Part shown: piece by piece, positions 34,471-46,100 of the stretch
How the letters are laid out: every line of letters starts with the position of its first letter
Position numbering within the stretch: position 1 is the stretch's first letter
Origin: Podocnemis expansa
Lineage: Eukaryota; Chordata; Testudines; Podocnemididae
NCBI GenBank assembly: GCA_007922195.1
Contig: ML682126.1
Coordinates: 1,324,233 to 1,388,232, forward strand
DNA length: 64,000 bases
Direction of reading: 5' to 3'
Notes under the pieces: generated by a model
Databases searched by the model: none
Seen by the model: the letters and a program-made list of their open reading frames with translations, nothing else
Told to the model about the DNA's origin: nothing
Position numbers and translations under genes: made by a program

Positions 34471-35847
34471 CACAGAAAGTTAATGGGTAGGATCCCATGG
34501 GAAGCTTGTCTAGAAGGAAAAAACAATTGAAGACTGTTGGCAGTTTTTCAAAGAGACAGTATTATGGTCACTAAGAAAACTATTCCACTATGTAGGAATG
34601 ATAGGAAACATGGCGAGAGACCACCCCAATTTAACCAGGATATTTTCAATAATCTACAAATAAAAAGAGTCCTACAAGCAAAGGAAACCGAGTCAAATTA
34701 CAAACGATGATTGTTATTCTCATTGGATTTAGAAGAGCATTTATGATTAGGTTTCATATTGATATTTCATAATTGCAATAATGCATAGGAACTATGCCAT
34801 CTTTGGTACCAAAAGAAAGTCTGTTACTTACTAAGAATTATTCTGTGGTTTATATGTAGAAATTGTATCTGTATTAGAAGTTAGGAATATATTTGTTATG
34901 TCTCTGTTTCAACTTATTTGATTCTGGGAAAGTCCCCAGACTGGATGTTTACAGTCATTGGCCCCTTAATGCCCCATTAAAGGAAACACAGGACAATAGT
35001 TTGAGGGAGAAACCTGCTCAATGAGTCACCCAGACTGATTATGTGACTAACATTTTGATTTGCAAAAACTCTCAGCATGGGGAAGGTCAGAGGAGATAAA
35101 AAGCAGTAGCATCAACTCCAGTCTACAACCAACACCCATCTCCGGAACTATTCCTCCGTGACTGGCCAAAGGACTGAGGCCCACCTAGATAATGGGTGTC
35201 TATCAGAGGAACTGGACAATTCTGCAAACTCCAAATTCTTCTAATGACTTGCTTTACACAGACTCTAAATAATATATATGTATGTGATTCATTTTGACCA
35301 TTTCACATCTCACACTTTGTTCCTTTTCTTTTTATATTACACCTTTAGTTTTAGTTACTGAAGAATTGGATGCAAGTATGATATTTTGGGTAAGATCCAA
35401 ACTTATGTTGCTCTGGGTAATATGGCTGGCCTTTTGGGGTCAGGAGAATCAATTTCTTTAAGAGACTCAGTGGTTAGTTGAGGACCAGAGGAGCTAATGT
35501 GCAATAAAGGGGATGTAAGCCAGGCACCCGTGGGCTAAGTGCCCTTGCCTCCTTATAGCATGCCTGTCAATAGGTCTTTCCCCGCCACCACATCCCTTGG
35601 CGGGCAGCAGCTAATATTCTGGACCCTAATTTGGAGTAGGAGGACAAAGGCAATTGTCTCTACTGCCTTGAGGTGAGACAGAAACAGTTACTGTCCTTGG
35701 CCCTGCAGAGGGGCCAGGCAAACAAGACACAATAGTGCTATTAAAACAAAAAGAGCGAAGTTCTAAAGGTGAGGAAAGAAGAGCTTCCTGATTCAAGCAG
35801 GAAGCAGGGAGGTGGGTGGCTGCTGGCAGGCCCAACTTCACTGGGAC

Positions 35848-36312
35848 TCAGCCCAGGTCCTGACCTGGTGTCAATTCATGTGGGACCCAGTCAGTCGGGT
35901 CCCAACTGCAACACACCAGTACAGGCCCTGAGTCCACCTCCCCTGTATAGGGTTCCAGTTCCTTGGCCACATCCAGCTCCAGGGCTGCCACTTCAGAAAG
36001 GGAGTCAGTGGGGTCCAAACTGCAGCATGCCGGTACAACCTCGGAGTCAGCCTTTCCTGGATAGAGTTCCTGTTCCCAATCTAAGCCCAATTCCTGTGTC
36101 ACTACTCCGGGTAGGGAGCTGGCGGGGTCTGAACTGTAACACGCGGGTGAGGCCCTGGGATCAGCCACTGCCACATAGGGGATCTGTCCCTCATCCAAAC
36201 TTTGCACTGGGGCCGCCACATTTGGGAGGGGACCAATGCTCCCTGTAAGCTGCGTGCGTGCACACATGCAGCAACAATTACTTTCTGGCACACAGATCAC
36301 TGCTGGCAGCAC
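35848..36312 (-). CDS. Open frame with a 38-residue tandem repeat, unknown family
   Basis: The minus-strand frame contains units of exactly 38 codons (114 bp). Homologous positions are at 35897, 36011 and 36125. Each unit begins with ACCS-DP-like residues (ACYSSDP, ACCSLDP, VCCSWDP), has a Leu-Pro/Ser-Glu-Val stretch, and ends in an acidic ELxPYxGExDSxP-like part. The upstream end of this frame (36312-36234) is hAT sequence. The real continuation is at 40167-40383, where the same strand and frame carry ACCGSDPDGPL. Removing the hAT and one target copy completes a further 38-residue unit. No signal peptide, membrane helix or known domain is visible. I do not recognise it. A tandem repeat with period divisible by three and few stops is the only coding evidence. 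Confidence 0.4.
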   Translation of the reverse strand: MLPAVICVPESNCCCMCARTQLTGSIGPLPNVAAPVQSLDEGQIPYVAVADPRASPACYSSDPASSLPGVVTQELGLDWEQELYPGKADSEVVPACCSLDPTDSLSEVAALELDVAKELEPYTGEVDSGPVLVCCSWDPTDWVPHELTPGQDLG

Positions 36313-36594
36313 ACAGCCCAGCCACGGACCTCCGCGAGCCAGAAGACACAGTCTTCTGGCTGGCAGGGGGCTGCATCGGTTTGAAATGTCCCGCCCTGAT
36401 GACAGTCGGGGCGGCAGCAGCCTGTGGCCAAGGAGCAGCTCCGGTGGCCAGGCAAGCAGGAAAGGGGGATTTTAGGGGAGTCAGAGTGAGGAGTAGGGGA
36501 AGTGCGGCAGTGGGGTTGGCTGGGAAGGAGCCCAACTGCAGGTTGGCTGGAGAAACCGGCACATAGGCAGGAAAGGCTCTTGGCCAGGATCCAT

Positions 36595-37970
36595 TTCCAA
36601 AGGGATAGCCATGTTAGTCTAGTTCAGCAAAAAATAAACAAGGAGTTGTGTGGCACTTTAAGACTAACAAATTTATTTTTTGCATGAGCTCTTGTGGGAG
36701 AAAATCCCACTTTGTCAGATGCTTCGAAGATGTGTGAACTTACAGAATGGAATGAAAATAAATCCAAGGGGGTATAAAACATAGGATCAGGTCATACAGT
36801 AACAGCAAATCAGAGCAGTTAGGTTATAACTATGGGGAGCCTGAAGTCAAATTACCTTTTGTAATGGGAAAAGAACCCATAGTCCCGATTAAGTCCTGCT
36901 TTCACAGAATTTAGCTTGCATATTAATTCGAGTTCAGCTGTTTCTCTTTGAAGTTTTGATGTCCCAGCCACATCTCTGACAACGGTTGTTAGCAAATCAT
37001 TCATCAAGTGATTAGAAAGATGGAAGTGTTCAGCAACTGGTTTCTTTGTTTTGTGATTTCTGATATCAGCTCCGTGTTCATTTATCCTTTTGCGCAGGGA
37101 TCATCCTGTTTGTCCAATATGTAAAGTGTCAGGGCATTTCTTGCACATGATGGCATAGATCACATTAGTAGATGAGCAGGTAAATGAGCCTTTGATGGAG
37201 TAGCACGCTTGATTAGGACCTATGATGGTGTCTGTTGTGCAGATATGTGGGCAGACTTGGCAGCATGGTTTGTTGCAGGGGTGTGTGCCTGCTTCAGTGT
37301 TTCTGTTGTTAGATCTGCAGTTGCTGGTGAGTATCTGTAGGCAAGAAGAGGTCTGTCTCCCAAGGCTTGAGAGAGAGAGAAAGAGGACTCATCTTTTAGA
37401 ATAGGCTGTAGGTCCTTAATGATCTATTGCAGAGATTGGACTTGAGGGTTGTATGTGGTGACTAGTGGTGTTCTGTTTTCTTTCTTGGGCCTCTCCTGTA
37501 GTAGATGACTTCAGGAAACCCATCTAGCTCTGTCAATTTGTTTTCTCACTTCCCCAGGTGGGTACTGTAGTTTCAAGAATGCTTGACAGAGATCCTCAAG
37601 ATGTCTGTCTCTGTCTGAGGGATCAGAGCAGATGTGGTTATGTCTTAGGGCTTGGCTGTAGAGAATGGATCATGGGGTGTGTTTAGGATGGAAGCTCGAA
37701 GGATGTAGGCAACTATACCGATCAGTAGGTTTTCGGTATAGGGTGGTGGTGATGTGTCTATCCCTGATTTGTACTGTAGTGCCCAGAAAGTGGATCTCCT
37801 GTGTGGAGCGTTCCAAGCTCAATTTGATGGTGGAGTGGAAATTGTTGAAATCTCTTTGAAAATCTTCAAGAGCGTCCCTGCCATGTGTCCAGATGATGAA
37901 GATGTCATCAATGTAGTGTAGGTAAAGATGAGGTGTTTTGGGATGAGTTGCATAAACTACCCCTGCTGCA
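36595..37970 (-). mobile_element. Penelope-like element, 5'-truncated, with RT motif C and GIY-YIG region
   Basis: This is the longest Penelope-like copy here. On the minus strand the RT part starts at about 37960 and contains YIDDIF at 37915-37898, followed by FNNFHSTIKLSLE and EIHFLGTTVQIRD. A cysteine-containing linker and GIY-YIG remnants follow near 37260-37070 (YILDKQDDP in place of YIGQTGRS), then the 3' untranslated part and the tail with outer edge at 36599 (CCAAAGGGATAGCC). Stops and frameshifts make it inactive. Such elements code for an RT related to telomerase RT (family knowledge). Confidence 0.85.
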
Positions 37971-38064
37971 GGGGTTAGAGTGTAGTTTGCTGGCCCCGGA
38001 GCCCTCTAGCACAGGTGCCCCCTCCCGCAGAGGTGGGCCACCCAATAATCACCCCCAGACACAC

Positions 38065-38168
38065 ACAGAGACATCCCCAAACAGACAGACAGACAGAGCT
38101 ACCCCCAGACAGACCCCCCCCCACACAGCCATCCCAGACAGCTAGACAGAAAGAGAGAGAGAGAGAGA

Positions 38169-38212
<44 letters not shown>
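38065..38212. repeat. Microsatellites (ACAG)n, (AG)n and (AC)n
   Basis: Short tandem tracts follow one another: ACAGACAGACAG near 38085, AGAGAG at about 38149-38170, and ACACAC at about 38171-38211. Confidence 0.9.
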
Positions 38213-38215
<3 letters not shown>

Positions 38216-38282
38216 CCACCAATACAAGCACTAAGCAATGTCAGCATAGCAACTCAGCTTGTACCCAGTATGTTGTATAATG

Positions 38283-38520
38283 AACAAGAAGTCCTGTGGC
38301 ACTTAAAGACTAACAATTATATTTACTGCATGAGCTTTTGTGGGAGGAAAATCCCACTTCAGATTTACATTCTAAGTTCCTTCATCTTCAAAGCATCGGA
38401 TGAACTGGATTTTCTCCCACAAAAGCTCATGCAATAAATATAGTTGTTAGTCTTTAGGTGCCAAAGGATCCTTCTTTGTTTTACTGAATTAGACTAACAC
38501 AGCTGCCCCTTTGGAGCTTG
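38283..38520. repeat. Inverted pair of Penelope-like tails
   Basis: 38283-38365 is a minus-oriented tail (GAAGTCCTGTGGCACTTAAAG) and 38395-38520 a plus-oriented tail (TTGTTAGTCTTTAGGTGCC and a terminal AGCTGCCCCTTTGG). The gap between the two is about 30 bases. Confidence 0.7.
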
Positions 38521-39967
38521 AAAGGATGTTGTATTTCACCTAATAGAGTTTTTTAAACTTCTTCATTTCTGAAACAGATGAGCACCACAGTGTGAATACA
38601 CAAAACGTATATCACTCTTAAGTTCGTGTGTATGCATCTCATTTCTTTAGTGTTTATGTAAACATTCTGGCTCAATATAACTTCACAACAGTGCAACAAT
38701 GTTCTCTATATAGGGTTGTAAGCAGAATCCATTGCAATAAAGTAGCAGCAGAGGAGAAAAACATATCCAGAAATTCTGTTCTTTCAGTCTATTTTTCCCT
38801 TGCTATTCACAATACTGTATAATTGTACCCCTCTTTTTTGCATATTCTATTATGGGCTTTGTCAGAAAAAGAAAGGAAACTACTTGCTCCAGTAAATGGC
38901 AGCTTGAATTTCCAACCTCTGCTAAACTGGTCATATGGGCAGGAAAATTAATAGCTATGTATGGTAAAGACAGGGATATCAATAAGTTGGCTGTTGATAA
39001 AAGGCTCTACAATTTCAAGAAGGGTTAAATCTTAGGATCAGGATGAATTCTTAATTAAGAAGTATGTTTAATCAAGGGTTACTGTCTGGTTCTAACTAAA
39101 CTGTATGCCAGTTTTTATTTGGCTAATGTTTGACATAGTGCAGGGCTCTCAAACTCAAATCATCATGATGGCTCCATGAGGATTAGTATAGGGTTGCATG
39201 AGGACTAATATTCTGGCCTGAGGGCTGCACCACTGAAACCTTTTCATACACTAATATTGCAAACACTAGTAACAATGGTGTCAGTGCAGGCCACAAGAAA
39301 TAGCTTTAGGGGTGTTGAGAGAAAAAGCTCGTTCTCTGCTCTGGTCAATGAAGGAGCCGGACAACAGGAGGAAGAATCACAAGTTTATTGACACTCAGAG
39401 CTACTGAGTGCAGCTGGCCCCAAAGGACCGATGCTAAAAGGGTTTTATACCCAAGTACAACAATTTAATTCAAGGAAATCTAAAAATGGTTAATATATTC
39501 AAGGTAACAAGATTAATACATTTATTAGTACCGTATAGGGATAGTTTTCATACATATTCATATAAGATAGGAGAATTAGTAAAGAAGGTCAAGCAGGCTC
39601 CTCAGAGCCTGGGAATGTAATAAACAGGAGAAATTGTTGATTAATAGGTGACCTCGAGACTGGTGCAGTTTCCCTAATCTTCTGCTTATAGACTGTTCAA
39701 GGATAAGAGGGGCTCTATACTTTTGTTAGTCAGGCTAGCGGTTAAAATAATATCAAGGGAACAGTGCTAAGATAGAGTCACTTATGCTCACAAGTTTGTG
39801 GTCTCATACAAATCTCATAACAGGGGCCGAGTGTTTGAGACCCCTAACGACTGTGACAAGAACCCAAACACTAAATCTGCCTCTCAGGCTTCCAGTGAAT
39901 TTGGGGAGTAGAAGAGAAAGATATTTCTAATCTAATTCTGTTTTCTTGCTTTTTGTTTATGTACACA
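38521..39967. other. Unassigned, with an LTR-like segment at about 39310-39850 (-)
   Basis: The minus strand of 39310-39850 carries GTCAATAAACTTGTGA followed by a GC-rich end, consistent with an LTR poly(A) region. No paired copy was found. The rest is AT-rich and non-coding. Confidence 0.3.
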
Positions 39968-40143
39968 GTCAGTGTTCCCTCAAAGCTGATGGTGCAGCTG
40001 AACAAGCTGTTGGATGCACTGGACGTGCTGGAAGGCAGCAGGGAAGGGGCCCAGTGGGAGTTGGGGAACCAGCAGGGAACTTGTTCAGAGGCATTCAGAA
40101 CCTGCTCAGCTGCATCCAGAACTTGCTCAGCTGCAGCATGGGC

Positions 40144-40383
40144 TTAGAGGGAACATTGGAGGGGACCATCGGGGTCTGATCCGCAACATGCTGGTTCCTC
40201 CCCCAAGTTGGTCTCCTGGATGCCGGGGTCCTCACCACCCCATCTCTCACCCACATTTAGGGCCTGAGGTACCTGGCCTTCCTCGAGTTCTTCTGGGTAG
40301 CACCCCCAGGGTAGATTGTTGCCCTCCATTGAATGGTTGTCAGGATCCTGGAGGGCCAGCAGGCCAGGTATGTCCTCCGCCAA
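40144..40383 (-). CDS. Upstream part of the 38-residue repeat open frame
   Basis: It continues the repeat protein frame on the other side of the hAT. It is acidic and proline-rich, containing GCYPEELEEG and ending with the first half of a repeat unit (EEPACCGSDPDGPL). Further upstream on the minus strand (40800-40390) the sequence is in several frames with stops, so the reading frame may be decayed there. Confidence 0.35.
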   Translation of the reverse strand: MAEDIPGLLALQDPDNHSMEGNNLPWGCYPEELEEGQVPQALNVGERWGGEDPGIQETNLGEEPACCGSDPDGPLQCSL

Positions 40384-42005
40384 TGGGAGTTCCTCTAGGT
40401 CATAGCCAGCTTCCCCAGTGTCATTGTCTCTTGCCAGGGAAGCTCCTCTAGATTGGTGGTGATGGAAGGGTAGATGGGTGCCACTGCTAGGCTGGGGCTA
40501 GGTGCTGGGCTGCAGAGCTCTGGACACTCGGCCGAGTCAGCTCCAGGGCGGGCCTGCCCCTGTGGTTCCAGCACTGACAGCACCACCAGGCTGTCCCACT
40601 CCCTGATTGTGGCCAGGCTTCTGGTAGGCCAGGCCTTCTATCGGGGTTCTGCCAGCCCATTTAGCTGGGTGCCTGGAACCCAGGGTGCCAGAGGGTTCTC
40701 AATAGGCCAGGCTTTCCATTGGGGCTCCACTGGTATGTCCACACAGCCATCTGGTCCCCATGGTGTTGGCAGATTCTCCACTGGGCCAGCCTCCAGCTGA
40801 GCCTATGGAGAGAACACAGGGAGCTCCTTCCCCTTCAGCCACCAAGCCCTGACTGAGCTCCATGGCTTGCCTCTTATACTTCCTGGCCCGCCCCCTTGTC
40901 TCTTGTCTGATGGACAGGTCACATCTAGCTCCACCCCTGGAAGGGCGGAGCGGCCCTGCCTGCTTGTTGTTGGGGGAGGCCATTTTGTTCCTGTATATAA
41001 GGGTGGCCATCTTGCCTCCTTATATACAGGAGTCCATCTCTCTCTTTTACAGGGGCCATTTATGCTTTGTGTTTCTTGATAACCTGTGGGGAATTAGAAA
41101 AATCATTTGTCACTGATTAGGAGTCTGAATTAAGTGCCACCTGTCAGTATTTGGAGAGTTTGACTCTCAGTTTTGCAGCTTGCCCTGATTTTGTGCACAT
41201 GTAGGTGCCTATCCCAGAAGGTCCAGGTCACAATAGCTACAAACAACACAATTATACAGACGAAAAAGCAGGAAGGCTGAGGCACAAACCAAGACCAAAC
41301 TAGCTGAAGGCAAAAGAACATTTTTCAAAGACCAAGGACAGCAAAGGTCTATTACTTAATAAAGAAGAAAAAACAATAACAGCAAATGTGTAAAGGGCAG
41401 AGGAACTAAATGATTTTGTTTCATTCTTCACCAAGAGATCTGGGTGGTGATTGGGTGCCTGACATAGTGAAGGTCAGTAAAGATGAAATAGTATCAGAAG
41501 CTAAAATAGGGAAAGGGCAAGTCAAAAATTAGACAAATTTGAAGTCTTAAAGTTACTAGAGCCTGATAATATGCAACCTAGTTTACTCAAACGGCTGATT
41601 CAGGAGATATCTGAGCAACTGGATTTTATCTTTGAAAAATCATAAAAGATGGGAGGGGTCCCAGAGGACTGGAAAAGAGCATATCTAGTGTCCATCTATA
41701 AAGAGGAAAATAATGATAACCCAGGGTATTATACACCAGTCACTTTAATTTCTGTACCAGGAAAAAATAATAGAGCAAATAAATAAAGTATCCATTAACA
41801 AAAATCTAGAAGAGAATAAGATGTTAAGATAGTCAGCATGGATTTGTCATGAACAAATTGTGTTGAACCAACTTGACAACTTCCTATGATGGGTAACAAG
41901 CTTTATGGATATAGGGGAAGTGGTAGATGTGGGGTACCTAGACTTTAGTAAGGCTTTTAATATGGCCTCACATCACCTTCTCATTAACAAACTTGGGAAT
42001 TACAA

Positions 42006-43189
42006 TAATAGCTGAGGCCAGAGGGAGGAGGCCATGCAAATGGTGGCTGGGAATAGTGGAGGGGGAAATGGCAGCAGTGGTGGTCATTGTGGGCTGGGTT
42101 GGGGTGCAAAGAAACCAGGGGAAGGCTGCATAACACTTCCCTTTCTCTCCACAGTGATGACAGAGGCTTCCACCACCACCACAAAGCAGAGATGTTAGTC
42201 ACTCAGTCCAGCAAAAGCACAAATCTTCTCCACAAGGTCTTGAAGTGGTCTCTTCCACCACAAGCAGCAGTGGGGTAGCTCTCCTGCTCCTCACCGCTAG
42301 CAAACAGCAGTAGAAGCAAAGGCACCTTGCAGGTCGTGGAGTTGTGTGGCAGCAGTGATGTGGCCAGTCACCCACCTCCTGCAGGGGATGGCAGGACCCC
42401 CAATCAGCAGGAGTAGCACCTCCCTTTCCAATAGCAATGCTCTAAAAGGATTCTACTATTTGAATTCTAGAAAATGGGAGGGTACAAGTACATCCACTGC
42501 TAAAGGCCCCTCCCATAGCCTGGAGGAGAGGAGCCACTGGATTTAGGATCCAACTGATTAGTGGGGACAAATGACAAAAAACAGGGAGGAGGATAGGGAG
42601 TCAAAGGTAGAGAAGGAGGGAACCAGTTGGGGACACTGAGCAGAGAACCCCAGACAGTGCCCACTATTCCTAGAAGATGTGAATGGAGCCAGTGGATGCT
42701 GCCTAGAGGAACTCAGCCTAGATGCGTGAACAGCTGGGGAATGGAAATAGGCCCCATGGTATTGGAGAATCCCCTCAACCAACCTCCTCTCAGGTGCTAT
42801 AAATGGATACCTTGGCCAGCTCTAGTAGGAGGAAGAGATTCCCTGATTTTGTGGTGCCATGAATGGGCTGTGCCTACAGAAATAGGTGAGGGGAAAAATT
42901 CAGCCAGAACCTCAACAAAAGGTTCTGGGAGATCCAGAACAGGGGCCGTACTTCAGCACACCCAAGGTATACATGCACCAAGGTCCACCTCACACAACAG
43001 AAGGAGAACGTATTGGGATTGATGGTGGCTAATACCAGGTACATTCCCATGATCATGGCTCCCAGCAGGACATGCCAACTGATGCCTCTAGTGAGCTGTG
43101 GGGTCAATGTGGAATAAAGACTGCCTCACTGGGTCTCTTCACTTTCCTGAGGTGGAATTAAGTCCTGCCACTTAGTGTCAGTGCAGGAT
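42006..43189. other. Unassigned DNA
   Basis: No gene recognised. An open frame of 131 codons (42627-43022, +) resembles nothing I know. Confidence 0.35.
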
Positions 43190-46100
43190 ATAAGGGCAAA
43201 GAAATGGATAATGTGGAGCACAAGCATGCACAGATGGTCCTTTGGTGCGATTCTGAAGAGGACTGAGTGCAAATCTAATAGCTGGTTCACAGTGTGGGGT
43301 GAGGCAGGCTAGGTGAGGATGAGACAAGACCCAGATTAAAATATCTGGAGTGCTAGGACTGATGGGGAGATGAGAAGCACCCTCTTACAGGCCCTGCTCA
43401 AAGTAAACTCAAGCAGCAGGAGGCAAGGCTGCCTTCAGCTACTGGAGTACATGCCAGGGATGGGAGAAGATTCAAAAGGTAAAAATTTCCACATGCTGTG
43501 GAAAACCTCTCAGACAGAGATAAAAGAGCTGCTGGTCACATCCAAGCCCCAGAAGCAGCAGAGGAAGGAGTGTGCCAGACAGTTCTATGCCAGGTGACCT
43601 GCATTATAAAGGAGTCTCTGCAGAGCCTGCAGGTGGAAAACATGGACCTGGCTGTGAAAACAGCACAAGCCCTGCCCTCCCTCCTCCAGGGGAAAACTCA
43701 GGATCCTTGCAGAAACACAGTGCAATCCTGGCCAAAAGAACTCCAGAATTGTCTCCTGGAGGCTGGTCAAGAAACTCAGGGGTAGTACCACAGTGTTGAG
43801 CTGGTGCCAGAGCATGGATAGGACAAGCTGGTTCACAAGCAATGTCCTCCCCAAAAAGAGAGAGAGGCACCACAGCGGTGCCATCCATCTAAGCAGCTGC
43901 CCATCAACCCTGCCTTGCAAATCATGCCAGTTCTCATCCAGAGAGGGATGGGAGACAGAGAGATAAATGCCCAGCTAGAGCAGTGGACCCACACTCACTG
44001 GATGGTTTGAAGTACAGGTAAGAGGGAGTTCATTGGCCACCCAGCCCCTAACATGAGGCCAGAGCTCTTGACTCTGTAGACCTGAGAGAAGTCTGCTAAG
44101 TAGACAGATAGGCAGGCGTCCAACCATTCAAGGTCACCTGGGTCCTGGATAATGAGGAATAAGTCCTTCTTGTATGCTGAGAGGATTAGCCTCAGCTCTG
44201 GCTCATGAAGCACCAATACTGTCAAACCCCAGAGAGGAGACAGAGAAAGGACGCCATGGCCAGCTGGCCTGACAGCAGACGGCCTCAATGCTATCCTTGG
44301 CCAAAGGTGGAGGCATACAGCACCTGGAGAAACCCCATGAAACCCTTTTAAAATCTTCCACTCTGAGCATGCTGGGACACCAGCCATACATTTCACCTGC
44401 TCCAGTGAGGTGAGTTGGGGATGCTGGGAGGCAGCCTGGTGTCTGCTATTGTAGGATCTGGGAAGACTGTCGTCATCCTGGGAGGCAATGGCGAGGCCAT
44501 GAAGAGCATGAGGAGGACTGAATGGTGGCTGGGGTGGGAGACGGCAAAACTGGGTAGGGGCTCAGAAAGGCAGCAACAAATACTGAGGATGCCATGAGTG
44601 CCCAGCAGCAGGATCTCAGTGGGCATTTGGTGAGGTCATGGGGGCCATGTGTGTCCACAGAGTCCAGGTTGGCAGCAGAGCCAGCGGGACACCAGGGCAG
44701 TGGCAAGATTTCAGGGTCCAGATGGGGCAGTAGCAGAGCCTGGGGGAGCTCCAGGAGGGCAGCAGCAGTGAGGTCCAGGGCAGTGGAGGAAACTAGAACA
44801 ATGGCAGCAAGGTCCATAAGGGTTCCCTGACACTGGCCGTGACCATACCTGCTGTGCCCCCTATGCTCCCCTGCCCAGCCGTACTCCCCACATTTTTCCC
44901 CTGCCCCAACCATGGTCATCCCAACCTCCACTAGAGCCTTGCCATGGTTCTCTGACACCTGTACACATGAATGCTTCCTGAAAAAAAATAATAAAGATAA
45001 GCTTTCTCAAATTTTGACAAAACATGGTTTAATTAACAAGTGAAAACTTATGTACAGCTGTGACAGTGACACTTACATAAAGGTTCCTGTAGGGAGGATG
45101 GATATTATTTGAGAATTGTGTTTAATTATGAAATGTAAGTTTCTGGGTTTACAGAACCAAACTGAGTTTGTAAACCAAAGTTATTTTTGACTGTTTAAAT
45201 TTTCTTACTAGTAAATCCAATTTTTATGCCTTATCCATCCCAAATTTGCTCCCCAGCCCCCAAGTCAGAAAAGAATTCCAGTGTGGCCCCTAAGACAACT
45301 AGGTCAGACACTCCTGCTTCTAGCTGGTCCCAGTCGTACTCACTGGCCATGGGAAGTTTGCTCCAGAGCACCTTGCAGGTGGTTGTTTTGGTTGGATCTG
45401 CAAAGAAGAGCCCAGCAAAGATAGCCCTGGTCCTTCAACTTATGTCATCTAGATCAGTCAGGCGGGCTGTGTCCTCCACAAGAAGGCATATGGTGTGTTT
45501 TTTGGCCCACCTCTGTTTCTACAGGGCTTAGCAGAAGCGATAGCCATGATTCATCTTCCAAAGGAGACAGATGCAGGATTAAAGGAAGACTACTCGGACC
45601 TGAAGGTCCTTGTGGGCCTGGAGTTCCTCCCACTGTTCCTGGTATGTTCCACAAAGGGATGGATCCTCAGGGCTGGCAGCCAAAAGCCTCACTGACTCTA
45701 AGACCTCCCACTCCAGTTGCTCTATCCTCATATCCCTCTTCCATTTGGCCATCCACAGCAGAAGAACTGGGCATGTACTTTCCCTATGTCCCACCAGCAT
45801 GGCACTGAGGGACAGGCCTGTCTCTTCCCCCACCAAGTCAGACAGAACTCCAAGAAGGATGTCATGAAGCCTACATCTTTCAGCAGGCTGTTATTAAAAT
45901 GCCAAAAGACTGGCCCCACCTTCTCCGCAGTGAGACAGGCTGTCATAGTCACCAAGTGATAATATAGAAATTGTGTCAGCTGGATGCTGGAGAAGTGGGC
46001 TCATGAGAGATGGTGCCTGAGAAATAAATGTGGTCCAGCCAGGAATGATCTGAAGGATCCTCCAAACAGGTGAAGGGGATTGTCTTGTCAGGGTGCTGAT

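Larger units (their letters stand above)
36234..40158. mobile_element. hAT element, 3.9 kb, filled with later insertions
   Basis: The ends are CAATGCTCCCTGTAAGC at 36234 and CTTAGAGGGAACATTG at 40158, an inverted pair of the CAGTGTTCCCTCTAAG type. They are flanked by a perfect 8-bp duplication GAGGGGAC (36226-36233 and 40159-40166). No transposase is recognisable. Inside lie a Penelope-like element (36595-37970), microsatellites, an inverted Penelope tail pair, and an LTR-like segment. A second left-type end (CAGTGTTCCCTCAAAGC) at 39968 suggests that another copy of the family sits inside the right end. Confidence 0.8.
35514..41051 (-). mobile_element. LTR-like insertion with 38-codon tandem repeats, split by a hAT
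   Basis: The insertion lies in the family A LTR between GGGG at 35509-35512 and GGGG at 41052-41055. Read on the minus strand it starts TGTAAAAGAG and ends GGCTTACA, i.e. TG to CA, and has a TATATAAGG near 41020-41012. Without the hAT (36234-40158) it is about 1.6 kb. It contains an open region with 38-codon repeats. No reverse transcriptase, integrase or second terminal repeat was seen, so it could be a solo LTR of an unusual type or a non-autonomous LTR element. Confidence 0.5.
34712..41220 (+). repeat. Family A LTR, split by a second element
   Basis: 34712-35513 and 41052-41220 align continuously with the uninterrupted copy at 55250-55515: GCAATAAAGGGG at the break, then CATTTATGCTTTGTG, CACTGATTAGGAGTCTGA and CTCAGTTTTGCAGCTTGCC. 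Combined length is about 970 bp. Confidence 0.7.
34480..42005 (+). repeat. Old CR1 LINE split by a 6.5-kb nest of insertions
   Basis: 34480-34711 encodes a decayed LMGRIPWEA...LEGK segment. The copy resumes near 41260 (ACAGACGAAAAAGCAGGAAGG) with the linker, then RT (TGGGAGGGGTCCCAGAGGAC, CTAGACTTTAGTAAGGC) to about 42005. In between lies a family A LTR with further elements. The two halves join in the correct CR1 order. Confidence 0.75.
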
